Of a stretch of DNA of 10,594 nt, positions 1 to 5,592 are shown piece after piece. The stretch is from Chloroflexota bacterium (GTDB taxonomy: Bacteria; Chloroflexota; Limnocylindria; Limnocylindrales; CSP1-4): positions 1 through 10,594 of the forward strand of contig JAJYDP010000124.1 of assembly GCA_021777365.1 (NCBI GenBank), given 5' to 3'. The position numbers and the translations under genes are program-made. The notes under the pieces were generated by a model. The model ran no database searches, had not been told where the DNA came from, and was given only the letters and a program-made list of their open reading frames with translations. Every line of letters begins with the position of its first letter. The stretch's first letter is position 1.

Positions 1-1
1 C

Positions 2-691
2 CTCGGCCTCGCGCTGCTCGACCGAGCCCCGGTCGAACCGGAAACGCTCTACCGGGCCGCGGCGCCCGTCTACGACACGCTGAGCCCGATCTGGCACAGA
101 TGGCTGTACCCCGATGCGGGCCAAGAGTTTGAGGCGCTCATCACTTCGGCGGTGCCGGCCGGCGGCGACGTGCTGGACCTGGGCTGCGGGACCGGAGCAG
201 TGCTCGACCGGCTGCGCGGGCGGGCCGCCGCGGTGGGCACCTACACCGGAGTCGATCTGTCGGCAGCCATGCTGGAACGGGCCCGCGCCAAGCACGGCCA
301 TCTCGCCGGTGTCCGGCTGGAGCGGCGCGACCTCCGCCGGGATTCGCTGCCCGAGGGCCCCTACGACCTGGTCGTGTCCGCCTGGGCGCTCGAGCACCTT
401 CCCGCGCCGGGTGCGCTGGTGGCAGCCGCGCGCCAACGGCTGCGGCCCGACGGCCGCCTGGTGGGCTGGTTCGAGCTCGACGGGTCGGGGCTGCGCGCGT
501 CGGTGCTCCGCAGGGTCTGGCGTTTCTGGGGGGTGCGACTGATCACGGAGCAGGAGGCGAGGGCATGGCCGAGAGTGCGCACGTTCCAGCGCTGGGCTGG
601 CCCGGGTCCCGACGTCGCGGTGGTCATGGTGGGCCCTCCCGCCCTGCCCGCGCCGGACAGCCGGACCGCGGGTGGGCAGGAGCCCGTTTGA
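2..691 (+). CDS. Class I SAM-dependent methyltransferase (5' end outside window)
   Basis: The reading frame is open from the first bases of the window to the TGA at 689-691, and no ATG or GTG occurs in it before the GTG at 152, so the true start lies upstream. The visible part is about 229 codons. The conserved region begins with a Tyr-Asp-rich lead-in (APVYDTLSPIW) typical of UbiE/Methyltransf_11 proteins. It continues with motif I VLDLGCGTGAVLDRL (the SAM-binding glycine loop), the acidic motif II region GVDLSAAMLERA, the motif IV region YDLVVSAWALEHL and the post-motif LRPDGRLVGW. This is a complete Rossmann methyltransferase core, transferring a methyl group from SAM to an unknown substrate. 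Starting at 152 would remove the helix before motif I, so that start is unlikely. The gene converges on the arsA-like gene, with only 50 bp between stop codons. The substrate cannot be told from sequence; small-molecule or lipid/quinone methylation is usual for the family. Confidence 0.88.
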   Translation, partial: LGLALLDRAPVEPETLYRAAAPVYDTLSPIWHRWLYPDAGQEFEALITSAVPAGGDVLDLGCGTGAVLDRLRGRAAAVGTYTGVDLSAAMLERARAKHGHLAGVRLERRDLRRDSLPEGPYDLVVSAWALEHLPAPGALVAAARQRLRPDGRLVGWFELDGSGLRASVLRRVWRFWGVRLITEQEARAWPRVRTFQRWAGPGPDVAVVMVGPPALPAPDSRTAGGQEPV

Positions 692-720
692 TCGAGTGCT
701 CCGCCCCGCGATGACCATGA

Positions 721-741
721 GCCAGGGCGCCCGGCGCTGGC
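721..741. terminator. Hairpin between convergent genes
   Basis: In the 50-bp gap between the convergent methyltransferase and ArsA stop codons, the arms GCCA...GCGC (721-724, 727-730) pair with GCGC...TGGC (734-741) around a 3-nt loop, with a 2-nt G bulge. The hairpin abuts the ArsA stop codon. It works as a stem on either strand, so it may be a shared terminator, but no T-tract follows on either side. Confidence 0.4.
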
Positions 742-1998
742 TTACCGGCGCTGACGCGGAGGGACCGCGAAGCGGATCCGCAGCATGTGATCGTCGAGCG
801 CGGCGCGCGCGACGGGCGCCTCGGCGAGGAGGCGGGGCAGCACGAGGTTGCGCCGCCAGCCGCCGATCTGAAGCACCAGCTCGTCCCCGGCCCGGGTGAG
901 GTCCACCTCTCCCCGGGCCGCGAACGGCAGCTGGACGCTGAGTTCGACTTCGGGACCGTTGCGCGCGATCGCGTACGGCCGGCCGCGGTGGTAGACGGTG
1001 ACGGGGTCCGCATCCCCGAAGGTCGCGTGACCGAGCCGGCGAAGCATGTCGAGGCCTACCACCTCGTGCTCGAAGAACGGCGCCTCGCGCAGTGGGACGG
1101 GGGCGAACGCTTCGTCAACCAGCCGCCGGTAGTCGCGCTGCGCCTCCACCCACGCCTCGAGGAAGCCCCCGGCTTGCGGTGGCAGGACCCGGTTGCAGAG
1201 GACCAGGTCGGTGGGGTAGCCGTAGAGATGCAGGTACGTGAAGGAGCGCTGTGCCTCCCTGATGACCATCCGTTCGAGGTTGAGGACGACCCGGACCGAG
1301 GCGGTGTCGGGATCGGAGAGGAGACGCTGCACGTGGTCGACCCGCCGGATGAGGTCCTCGCCGGCGGTGTACACGCGGTCCTCCGGCATGGGCATGCCGA
1401 CCACCCTACCGACCAGCGGGCCGGTCAGCTGCGCCACGCGCCGCACGGCCGGGTAGACCTTCTCCATCCACCAGCGGAGCGCCTCCGGAAGCGCGAGGAG
1501 CCGGAGCGTCTCGCCGGTCGGAGCGGCATCCACCACGATCACGTCGTACTGGCCGCGGTCGCGGTGCTCGGCGATCCAGAGGAGGTTCGCGACCTCCTCC
1601 ATCCCCGGCAGCACGGCCATCTCGTCCGCCACCACCTCATCGAGGCCGCGCCAGGCGAAGACCCGCGCCACGTACTCCTGGATCACGCCCCAGTAGGTCG
1701 CGAGGTTGTAGTAGATGTCGGATTCCTGCGCCCAGAGGTTCGGCGCCACCGGCACCGGCTCGGGCCCCAGCGAGCGGTCGAAGGCATCGGCCAGGCTGTG
1801 CGCCGCATCAGTCGAGAGCACCACGGTGCGGTAGCCCCGCTCCGCCGCGAGCAGCGCCGTCGCGGCGGCGAGGCTGGTCTTGCCCACCCCACCCTTGCCC
1901 GTGTGGACGATGATCCGCGAACCAAGGCCGGCCTGCCCGGGCGCGGGGGACGCAGCGGCCGGGACCGCGTGCCCCCCGGAACTGGCTTCCTTCGACAT
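742..1998 (-). CDS. ArsA/GET3-family ATPase with C-terminal HSP20-like domain
   Basis: The product is a 418-aa cytosolic P-loop ATPase. The ATG at 1998 is chosen because GAAGGGG (2007-2013) lies 8 nt upstream and the P-loop follows a short tail; a 42-codon upstream extension has no family character. Motifs are the deviant Walker A GKGGVGKT (34-41), the switch I region STDAAHS (62-68; usually STDPAHS), switch II VVDAAPTGETLRLL (155-168) and the adenine-loop region LCNRVLP (267-273). From about residue 341 to 416 there is a beta-rich tail (PEVELSVQLPF, LVLQIGGWRRNLVLP) matching the HSP20-like domain known at the end of bacterial ArsA homologues. It has one ATPase module, unlike the two in E. 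coli ArsA. Cys268 is the only cysteine, so neither the arsenite-binding triad nor the Get3 CxxC pair is present, and no arsB or arsR is nearby. A role in arsenite efflux is therefore unlikely; an ATP-driven chaperone or targeting role is an inference. The gene is divergent from the YHS-reductase genes. Confidence 0.9.
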   Translation of the reverse strand: MSKEASSGGHAVPAAASPAPGQAGLGSRIIVHTGKGGVGKTSLAAATALLAAERGYRTVVLSTDAAHSLADAFDRSLGPEPVPVAPNLWAQESDIYYNLATYWGVIQEYVARVFAWRGLDEVVADEMAVLPGMEEVANLLWIAEHRDRGQYDVIVVDAAPTGETLRLLALPEALRWWMEKVYPAVRRVAQLTGPLVGRVVGMPMPEDRVYTAGEDLIRRVDHVQRLLSDPDTASVRVVLNLERMVIREAQRSFTYLHLYGYPTDLVLCNRVLPPQAGGFLEAWVEAQRDYRRLVDEAFAPVPLREAPFFEHEVVGLDMLRRLGHATFGDADPVTVYHRGRPYAIARNGPEVELSVQLPFAARGEVDLTRAGDELVLQIGGWRRNLVLPRLLAEAPVARAALDDHMLRIRFAVPPRQRR

Positions 1999-2267
1999 GA
2001 TTGTGGCCCCTTCGCAGGCGCTCGTACCGACGTGTGCCGACCGATCATCTGCCCTCGAGTGTGTGCCGACACGGTGAGCCGTCCCTGAACCCGAGCTGAG
2101 TCCACGAGAAGAACGGACGCGCACGGGAGCCCTGTACGCGGCACTTGTTCCGGGAATCGCGACCCTGGGGGCGCGCCGCGCACGACAGCGACCGGGTGGC
2201 CCTCTCTTCCGGGGTGTTCACAGGGAGGTCTCACCCGGGCCTCACATGGAGGGGCCACGCTGCGACC
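1999..2267. promoter_or_regulatory. Divergent intergenic region (ArsA / YHS) with direct repeats
   Basis: This 269-bp gap should hold promoters in both directions. GTGTGCCGAC occurs twice in direct orientation, at 2032-2041 and 2061-2070, 29 bp apart, and the core's reverse complement CGGCAC is at 2139-2144. The second copy overlaps a short inverted repeat (GTGT...ACAC, 2061-2072). The repeats lie 34-72 bp upstream of the ArsA start, where a regulator could bind. No clear -35/-10 pair was recognised, and no convincing gene was seen in the gap. Confidence 0.4.
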
Positions 2268-2504
2268 ATGAAGAAGCATCTCTCGACTGGCCGACGGCAC
2301 TCTCACCCGGTGACGGATCCCCGCGGCGACACGGTCTTCGATCCCGTGTGCCGCATGCGGTTTCCCCGCGAGCTCGCCGCCGCCACGGCGAACCATGCGG
2401 GCCGCGTGATCTACTTCTGCAGCTCGGCCTGCCAGGAGCAGTACGCGGAGGACCCCGTCTTCTTCGGGCGCCTGACGCCGGAAGACTCAACGGCGCGGCC
2501 GTAG
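2268..2504 (+). CDS. Small YHS-domain protein
   Basis: This 78-aa protein is almost entirely one YHS domain. The diagnostic pattern is FDPVCRM (24-30), then an aliphatic stretch, then IYFCSSACQEQYAEDPVFF (48-66), with Cys28, Cys51 and Cys55 as the probable metal-binding cysteines. The ATG at 2268 follows a GGAGGGG run (2248-2254) with a rather long 13-nt gap; the reading frame extends upstream to 2145, but that part has no domain character. YHS domains occur alone or at the ends of copper/heavy-metal P-type ATPases and some oxygenases, and usually bind a transition metal. The N-terminal 20 residues are basic and His-containing (KKH, RRHSHP). It ends 8 bp before the reductase gene, which has no clear Shine-Dalgarno sequence of its own, suggesting translational coupling. 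Its metal and partner are unknown; a metal-delivery or sensing role next to the flavoprotein is inferred. Confidence 0.85.
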   Translation: MKKHLSTGRRHSHPVTDPRGDTVFDPVCRMRFPRELAAATANHAGRVIYFCSSACQEQYAEDPVFFGRLTPEDSTARP

Positions 2505-2512
2505 GCCCTCCC

Positions 2513-3721
2513 ATGTCTCGCCAGCCCGACGCGATCGTGGTGGGGGGCGGGCCCGCCGGTGCCACCGCGGCGCGGACCATGGCCACCCATGGCCTGCGTG
2601 TGGTCCTCCTGGAAGCGCGGCGACTGCCCCGGCCCAAGATCTGTGGCGGGGGCCTCACCCCGAAGGCGCAACAGGTTGCGCCGCCGGCCGCGCTCGCGAC
2701 CGTGGATCGATTCGTCGAGCACAGCGAACTGCGTGCCCCCGGCAGGGCGCCCATCCGACTCGTGGCCCCGGCCGCGCGCGTCGCCATGGTCGAGCGAGCG
2801 CGGTTCGACCGCGCGCTCTTGGAGGCCGCCGCCGGCGCCGGCGCCGAGATCCGGGACGGCACGCCTGCCCTGGAACTCGCCGAGGACGCGTTCGGAGTGC
2901 TGGTGACCACCCCGAGCGAGCGCCTGCGCGCAGATACCGTGGTGCTCGCCGACGGCGAGCCGAGTCGCCTCTCGCGACGCCTCGGACTGGGCGGTCCGGC
3001 CCGGCGCCTGGCGCTCGCGCTGGAAGTCGACCTGCCCTTCTCGCCCGCGGTCGCGCCGGACACGGCAGTGCTCGAGTTCGCCCTTCCGGGCGGCTACGCC
3101 TGGTACTTCCCGAAGGGCGATCACGCCAACCTGGGGATCGGCTCATACCGGGCGGACCGGCGGCGGGCCCTCAGGGCAGACCTGGCGCGTTTCGCGCGAT
3201 CGCTGGAGCTTGACGCCTCCGGGGGACACATGGCGGGGCACTGGATTCCGCAGGGGCTGCGGCGGGGCCCCCTGTCCAGCGCGCGGATCGTGCTGGCCGG
3301 CGATGCCGCCGCCACCGCGGACCCTCTCTTCGGCGAGGGCATCTCGTACGCCATGCTGTCGGGCGTCGTGGCTGCACAGACCATCGAGACCTTCGGTGAT
3401 CATCGGTTGTCCCACCTGCGTCCCTACGACGCGCGACTGCGTTCGGCCCTGGGGCCCGCGCTGGGGCGGCTGCACTGGACGGCCCGCGTGGTGGAGGCGT
3501 TTCTCGGCCCGGCGCTGTTCGCGGTACGGCATAGCCACACCGTCCGCGAAACCGCGGTGGACGTCATCGCGGGCCGATCCGGCGCGTTCGCGCTCGAGCG
3601 TGACTGCCGCCTGGCCTGTCTGTGCTCCCTCCGCGGCGCGGCCTGCCGCCGATGCGTGTTGTCGGCCGATGCCGGTCCGCGCTGCGGTAGATGCGGCGCG
3701 TCGCTTGCGCCCGCCGCCTGA
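2513..3721 (+). CDS. Geranylgeranyl-reductase-family FAD-dependent oxidoreductase with Cys-rich tail
   Basis: The product is a 402-aa flavoprotein. The N-terminal dinucleotide-binding motif is IVVGGGPAGATAA (8-20), followed by the family signature PKICGGGL (41-48), a beta-sheet substrate cap ending in YAWYFPKGD (195-203), and the second FAD motif GDAAATADPLFGEGISYA (263-280). Together these define the geranylgeranyl/digeranylgeranyl reductase family, which saturates isoprenoid double bonds in quinones, lipids or chlorophyll side chains using reduced FAD. The start at 2513 is directly before the FAD motif and 8 bp after the YHS stop. An unusual C-terminal tail has seven cysteines in 30 residues (365, 369, 371, 378, 381, 391, 394), including two CxxC pairs (CRRC, CGRC) resembling a zinc ribbon. 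This tail is not part of the ordinary family core. Substrate is unknown; a menaquinone or polyprenyl chain is a reasonable guess. Confidence 0.9.
   Translation: MSRQPDAIVVGGGPAGATAARTMATHGLRVVLLEARRLPRPKICGGGLTPKAQQVAPPAALATVDRFVEHSELRAPGRAPIRLVAPAARVAMVERARFDRALLEAAAGAGAEIRDGTPALELAEDAFGVLVTTPSERLRADTVVLADGEPSRLSRRLGLGGPARRLALALEVDLPFSPAVAPDTAVLEFALPGGYAWYFPKGDHANLGIGSYRADRRRALRADLARFARSLELDASGGHMAGHWIPQGLRRGPLSSARIVLAGDAAATADPLFGEGISYAMLSGVVAAQTIETFGDHRLSHLRPYDARLRSALGPALGRLHWTARVVEAFLGPALFAVRHSHTVRETAVDVIAGRSGAFALERDCRLACLCSLRGAACRRCVLSADAGPRCGRCGASLAPAA
3687..3717. repeat. Dispersed 31-bp repeat, copy 1
   Basis: This segment ends the reductase gene and matches 10478-10508 at 29 of 31 positions (mismatches at 3688 and 3701). 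It encodes the final RCGASLAPAA of the cysteine-rich tail. Confidence 0.7.
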
Positions 3722-3750
3722 CCCGTTGGAGGACGGCTCCTCCTCACGGG
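3722..3750 (+). terminator. Strong hairpin directly after reductase stop
   Basis: CCCGT (3722-3726) pairs with ACGGG (3746-3750), and GGAGGA (3728-3733) pairs with TCCTCC (3738-3743) around a CGGC loop, giving an 11-bp interrupted stem that starts one base after the TGA. No long T-run follows (TCTCTCAC). It sits 8 bp before the regulator ATG and contains the only GGAGG near that start, so it could be a terminator, an mRNA 3' stabiliser, or a leader hairpin that hides the regulator's ribosome binding site. Confidence 0.45.
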
Positions 3751-3758
3751 TCTCTCAC

Positions 3759-4544
3759 ATGCAGGCGTCAGCCGTGGCCGGGCCAACCTGCCAGGCGGTC
3801 GATGCGCCTCTCTCCGGGTGCACAGGAAACGAGATCCAGGGCGGACCGGTTTCCACGCCGCGGGGGGATCCGGCCGCAGATGGACGACCGATCCTGGTCG
3901 AGGTCGCTCCCTCGATGCCGATCGTGGATGCAGCGGTCCGCAGCCTCATCGCGGCGTTTCCCGGAGTCGCGGTCCAGCCCTGCGGTCGGCCGGGACCCCG
4001 ATCCGGTGCCGGGAGCGCGGACGCCGCGGAAACGCAGCCTTCGCCCGACGTTGTGCTCCTCGTTCTCTCGGCTCCAGTCGACGTCGACATCGTGCGAGCG
4101 CTCCGCCGGAGCCGTCCCGAGACGTCCGTCGTCCTGATCGCGGCGGCCTGGACCGGCACTCAGGCCCGGGCGGCGCTCGAGGCCGGAGCACGCGGTTGCC
4201 TGGTGGCCGAGCTCGCCCCCGAGGAACTCGCCGCGGCCATCCGCCAGGTCGCACACGGTGAGGTCGCGCTGTCGCCGGACGTCACCCGCTCGGTCATCGC
4301 CGACCTCGGCCGTCCACGGGTTGCCGATCCTCCGGCTGGCGCGCGCTCGCTCTCCCCGAGGGAGCGCGAGATCCTCGCGCTGGTGTGCCAAGGGCTGGCC
4401 AACAAGCAGATCGCGCAGCGTCTCTATCTGAGCCTGCGCACCGTCGAGAACCACCTCGCCTCGGTCTACGCCAAGCTCGGTGTCGCGTCTCGGACGGAGG
4501 CGGCCGTGCTCGCCGTCCAGAACGGCCTGGTCGCGCGAGAGTAG
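3759..4544 (+). CDS. NarL/LuxR-family regulator with degenerate receiver domain
   Basis: The product is a 261-aa cytosolic DNA-binding protein. Residues 198-261 form a full LuxR/GerE helix-turn-helix: LSPREREILALVCQGLANKQ, then IAQRLYLSLRTVENHLASVY and AKLGV. The middle region aligns with a NarL receiver (ILVEVAPSMPIVDAAVRSLI; PDVVLLVLSAP; GARGCLVAELAPEELAAAI), but the key residues are replaced. The N-terminal acidic pair is absent (VEVAPS where ADDH is usual), the phospho-acceptor position reads LLVLSAP instead of LLDLRMP, and the conserved Lys is missing (CLVAELAP versus YLLKDAPP). It is therefore probably phosphorylation-independent and constitutive or ligand-gated. The ATG at 3759 has no close Shine-Dalgarno sequence; the first 45 residues are low-complexity, so a later start is possible. 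It follows the reductase gene by 37 bp and may control the YHS/reductase genes, the divergent arsA, or the exporter downstream. No cognate histidine kinase is visible. Confidence 0.88.
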   Translation: MQASAVAGPTCQAVDAPLSGCTGNEIQGGPVSTPRGDPAADGRPILVEVAPSMPIVDAAVRSLIAAFPGVAVQPCGRPGPRSGAGSADAAETQPSPDVVLLVLSAPVDVDIVRALRRSRPETSVVLIAAAWTGTQARAALEAGARGCLVAELAPEELAAAIRQVAHGEVALSPDVTRSVIADLGRPRVADPPAGARSLSPREREILALVCQGLANKQIAQRLYLSLRTVENHLASVYAKLGVASRTEAAVLAVQNGLVARE

Positions 4545-4551
4545 GGGGTTT

Positions 4552-4571
4552 CACTCACCAACGGGGGAGTG
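4552..4571 (+). terminator. Weak hairpin after regulator gene
   Basis: CACTC (4552-4556) pairs with GAGTG (4567-4571), and CC (4558-4559) with GG (4564-4565), across one A-G mismatch and a 4-nt loop, starting 8 bp after the regulator stop. There is no T-tract. It is a possible terminator in the 71-bp gap before the next gene. Confidence 0.3.
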
Positions 4572-4615
4572 GTCGCCCGCTTCTGCACGGCGCTCGGTGC
4601 TGGTTCACTTCTGGC

Positions 4616-5302
4616 ATGAGCCAGCACCCCGCCCAGATCGCCGACGACCGATCAGCACGCACTACCGTCGCCTTTCTCGGCACCCTCGGCCCGCTCCACA
4701 AGGAGCTCGCCCGCTATGACCTTGCGCGCCTGCGTTTGCTCGTCGAGACGATCGAGCCCGACCTGCTCGGCATCGAGGCCGGAGCCGACGCATGGGAGTC
4801 GGGCGATCCGGCCAGACTGGCGATCGAGATCCGCGAGGCGGTGCTGCCGGCGACGCGGTTCACCGACACGGTGGTCATTCCGCTCGGCGATGCATCGCCT
4901 GACGAGTTGAGACCGCCGGCGGCGGGCACCTTCGCCGCGCAGCGTGCCGCTCTCGTGCGCCAAGCCGACCGGCTGCTCGAGTCGGCCGCTTGCTCGATCG
5001 ACGACCCGGCGGATCTCAGCCACGGCCGGTACGTGCACCTCTGTCGAAGCGTCTGCCGGCTCGAGGCCGCGGCCGCGGGCCAAGCGGGACGCGCGGCCTG
5101 GGAGCAGGCGAACGACCACATGTTCCACGCGCTCACCGAGGCGATCCGGCGCGACCCTGGCCGCCGGGTTCTCGTGGCCGTCCAGTGCCGTCGGATCCAC
5201 GTCCTCGAGGCCGGCCTGCGGGCGTCTGCCGAGCAGCTTCGGTTGGCGCGCTTCGAGGACCTCGTCCCCGTCGCTCGGCGCGATCGCGCGCGTTCCGCCT
5301 GA
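4616..5302 (+). CDS. Unrecognised 228-aa protein, faint TraB/TIKI-like N-terminus
   Basis: The ATG at 4616 begins a frame with strong G/C third-position bias ending at TGA 5300-5302; there is no good Shine-Dalgarno sequence in the preceding 15 nt. The protein is soluble, with no signal peptide or membrane segment. I do not recognise it firmly. The N-terminal pattern VAFLGTLGPLH (18-28) followed by a helix and IEPDLLGIEAG (46-56) recalls the 'LGT-x-H ... PD-x-x-x-E' layout of the TraB/PrgY/TIKI and erythromycin-esterase-like fold, with His28 and Glu54 as the possible matching acidic/His pair. The rest is helical and Arg/Ala/Glu-rich (RRVLVAVQCRRIHVLEAGL, 187-205), with Cys residues at SAACS, HLCRSVCRL and VQCRR. 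It lies between the regulator and the DHA2 exporter, all on one strand, with a 290-bp gap before the exporter, so it need not share that transcript. Function unknown. Confidence 0.75.
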   Translation: MSQHPAQIADDRSARTTVAFLGTLGPLHKELARYDLARLRLLVETIEPDLLGIEAGADAWESGDPARLAIEIREAVLPATRFTDTVVIPLGDASPDELRPPAAGTFAAQRAALVRQADRLLESAACSIDDPADLSHGRYVHLCRSVCRLEAAAAGQAGRAAWEQANDHMFHALTEAIRRDPGRRVLVAVQCRRIHVLEAGLRASAEQLRLARFEDLVPVARRDRARSA

Positions 5303-5406
5303 GCCTGCGAATGGACGTCCTCCCATGTTGACTGCCGGCGGACGCTTCGGCGTCGCCTTCCGACCTTCCGCGGTCGTGGGCGGCCTCCCGGATCCTCATC
5401 ACGGCG

Positions 5407-5420
5407 ACGCGGCGCCGCGT
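5407..5420. promoter_or_regulatory. 14-bp perfect palindrome upstream of exporter
   Basis: ACGCGGCGCCGCGT reads the same on both strands and is centred on GGCGCC, 180 bp upstream of the exporter ATG. Short flanking arms (CCTCA at 5395-5399, TGAGG at 5420-5424) add partial symmetry. It shares the GGCGCC core with the palindrome at 5505-5528, so the two could be paired sites for one dimeric repressor. GC-rich DNA makes short GC palindromes less surprising. Confidence 0.35.
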
Positions 5421-5504
5421 GAGGAGCCGGCAGAGGGGCCGCTGGTGCAACCGCTCCGGGCGGCGAAGGCGGGTTCGGCCCGTGACGGGCGGTGTGTCGA
5501 GCAC

Positions 5505-5528
5505 CGTCGCGGCGGCGCCGCCGCGACG
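5505..5528. promoter_or_regulatory. 24-bp perfect palindrome upstream of exporter (operator or hairpin)
   Basis: Twelve bases (CGTCGCGGCGGC) are followed without spacer by their exact reverse complement. The centre lies between 5516 and 5517, 77 bp before the DHA2 exporter ATG. A spacerless perfect palindrome of this length at this position is typical of an operator for a dimeric repressor such as TetR or MarR families, which often control DHA2 pumps. No such regulator gene is present in the window. An RNA cruciform or attenuator is the alternative. The rest of the 290-bp gap (5303-5592) holds no convincing gene. Confidence 0.5.
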
Positions 5529-5574
5529 CGACCGCAGGCCTCTTCCGGCCCGAATCCGCGCCGTGCCTCTCTTC

Positions 5575-5592
5575 GTCGAAAGGAGCTTCGAC
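5575..5592 (+). promoter_or_regulatory. Ribosome binding site in the loop of a leader hairpin
   Basis: GTCGAA (5575-5580) and TTCGAC (5587-5592) are perfect inverted repeats flanking AGGAGC, and the exporter ATG begins at the next base. The Shine-Dalgarno AAAGGAG (5579-5585) is thus shown in a hexaloop on a 6-bp stem, 7 nt from the ATG. It decides the exporter start and may tune its translation. Confidence 0.5.

Noticed and set aside
787..2088. 433-codon plus-strand open frame opposite ArsA
   Set aside because: It mirrors the ArsA gene; composition is Arg/His/Val/Glu-rich without motifs, as expected for the antisense of a GC-rich gene.
2145..2267. 41-residue N-terminal extension of the YHS protein
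   Set aside because: No domain or signal-peptide character; the ATG at 2268 directly precedes the YHS domain and has a purine-rich run upstream.
5325..5592. Possible small gene in the exporter leader (ATG at 5325)
   Set aside because: The frame is Arg/Pro-rich, has no stop before the exporter start and resembles no protein; the region is better explained as regulatory DNA.
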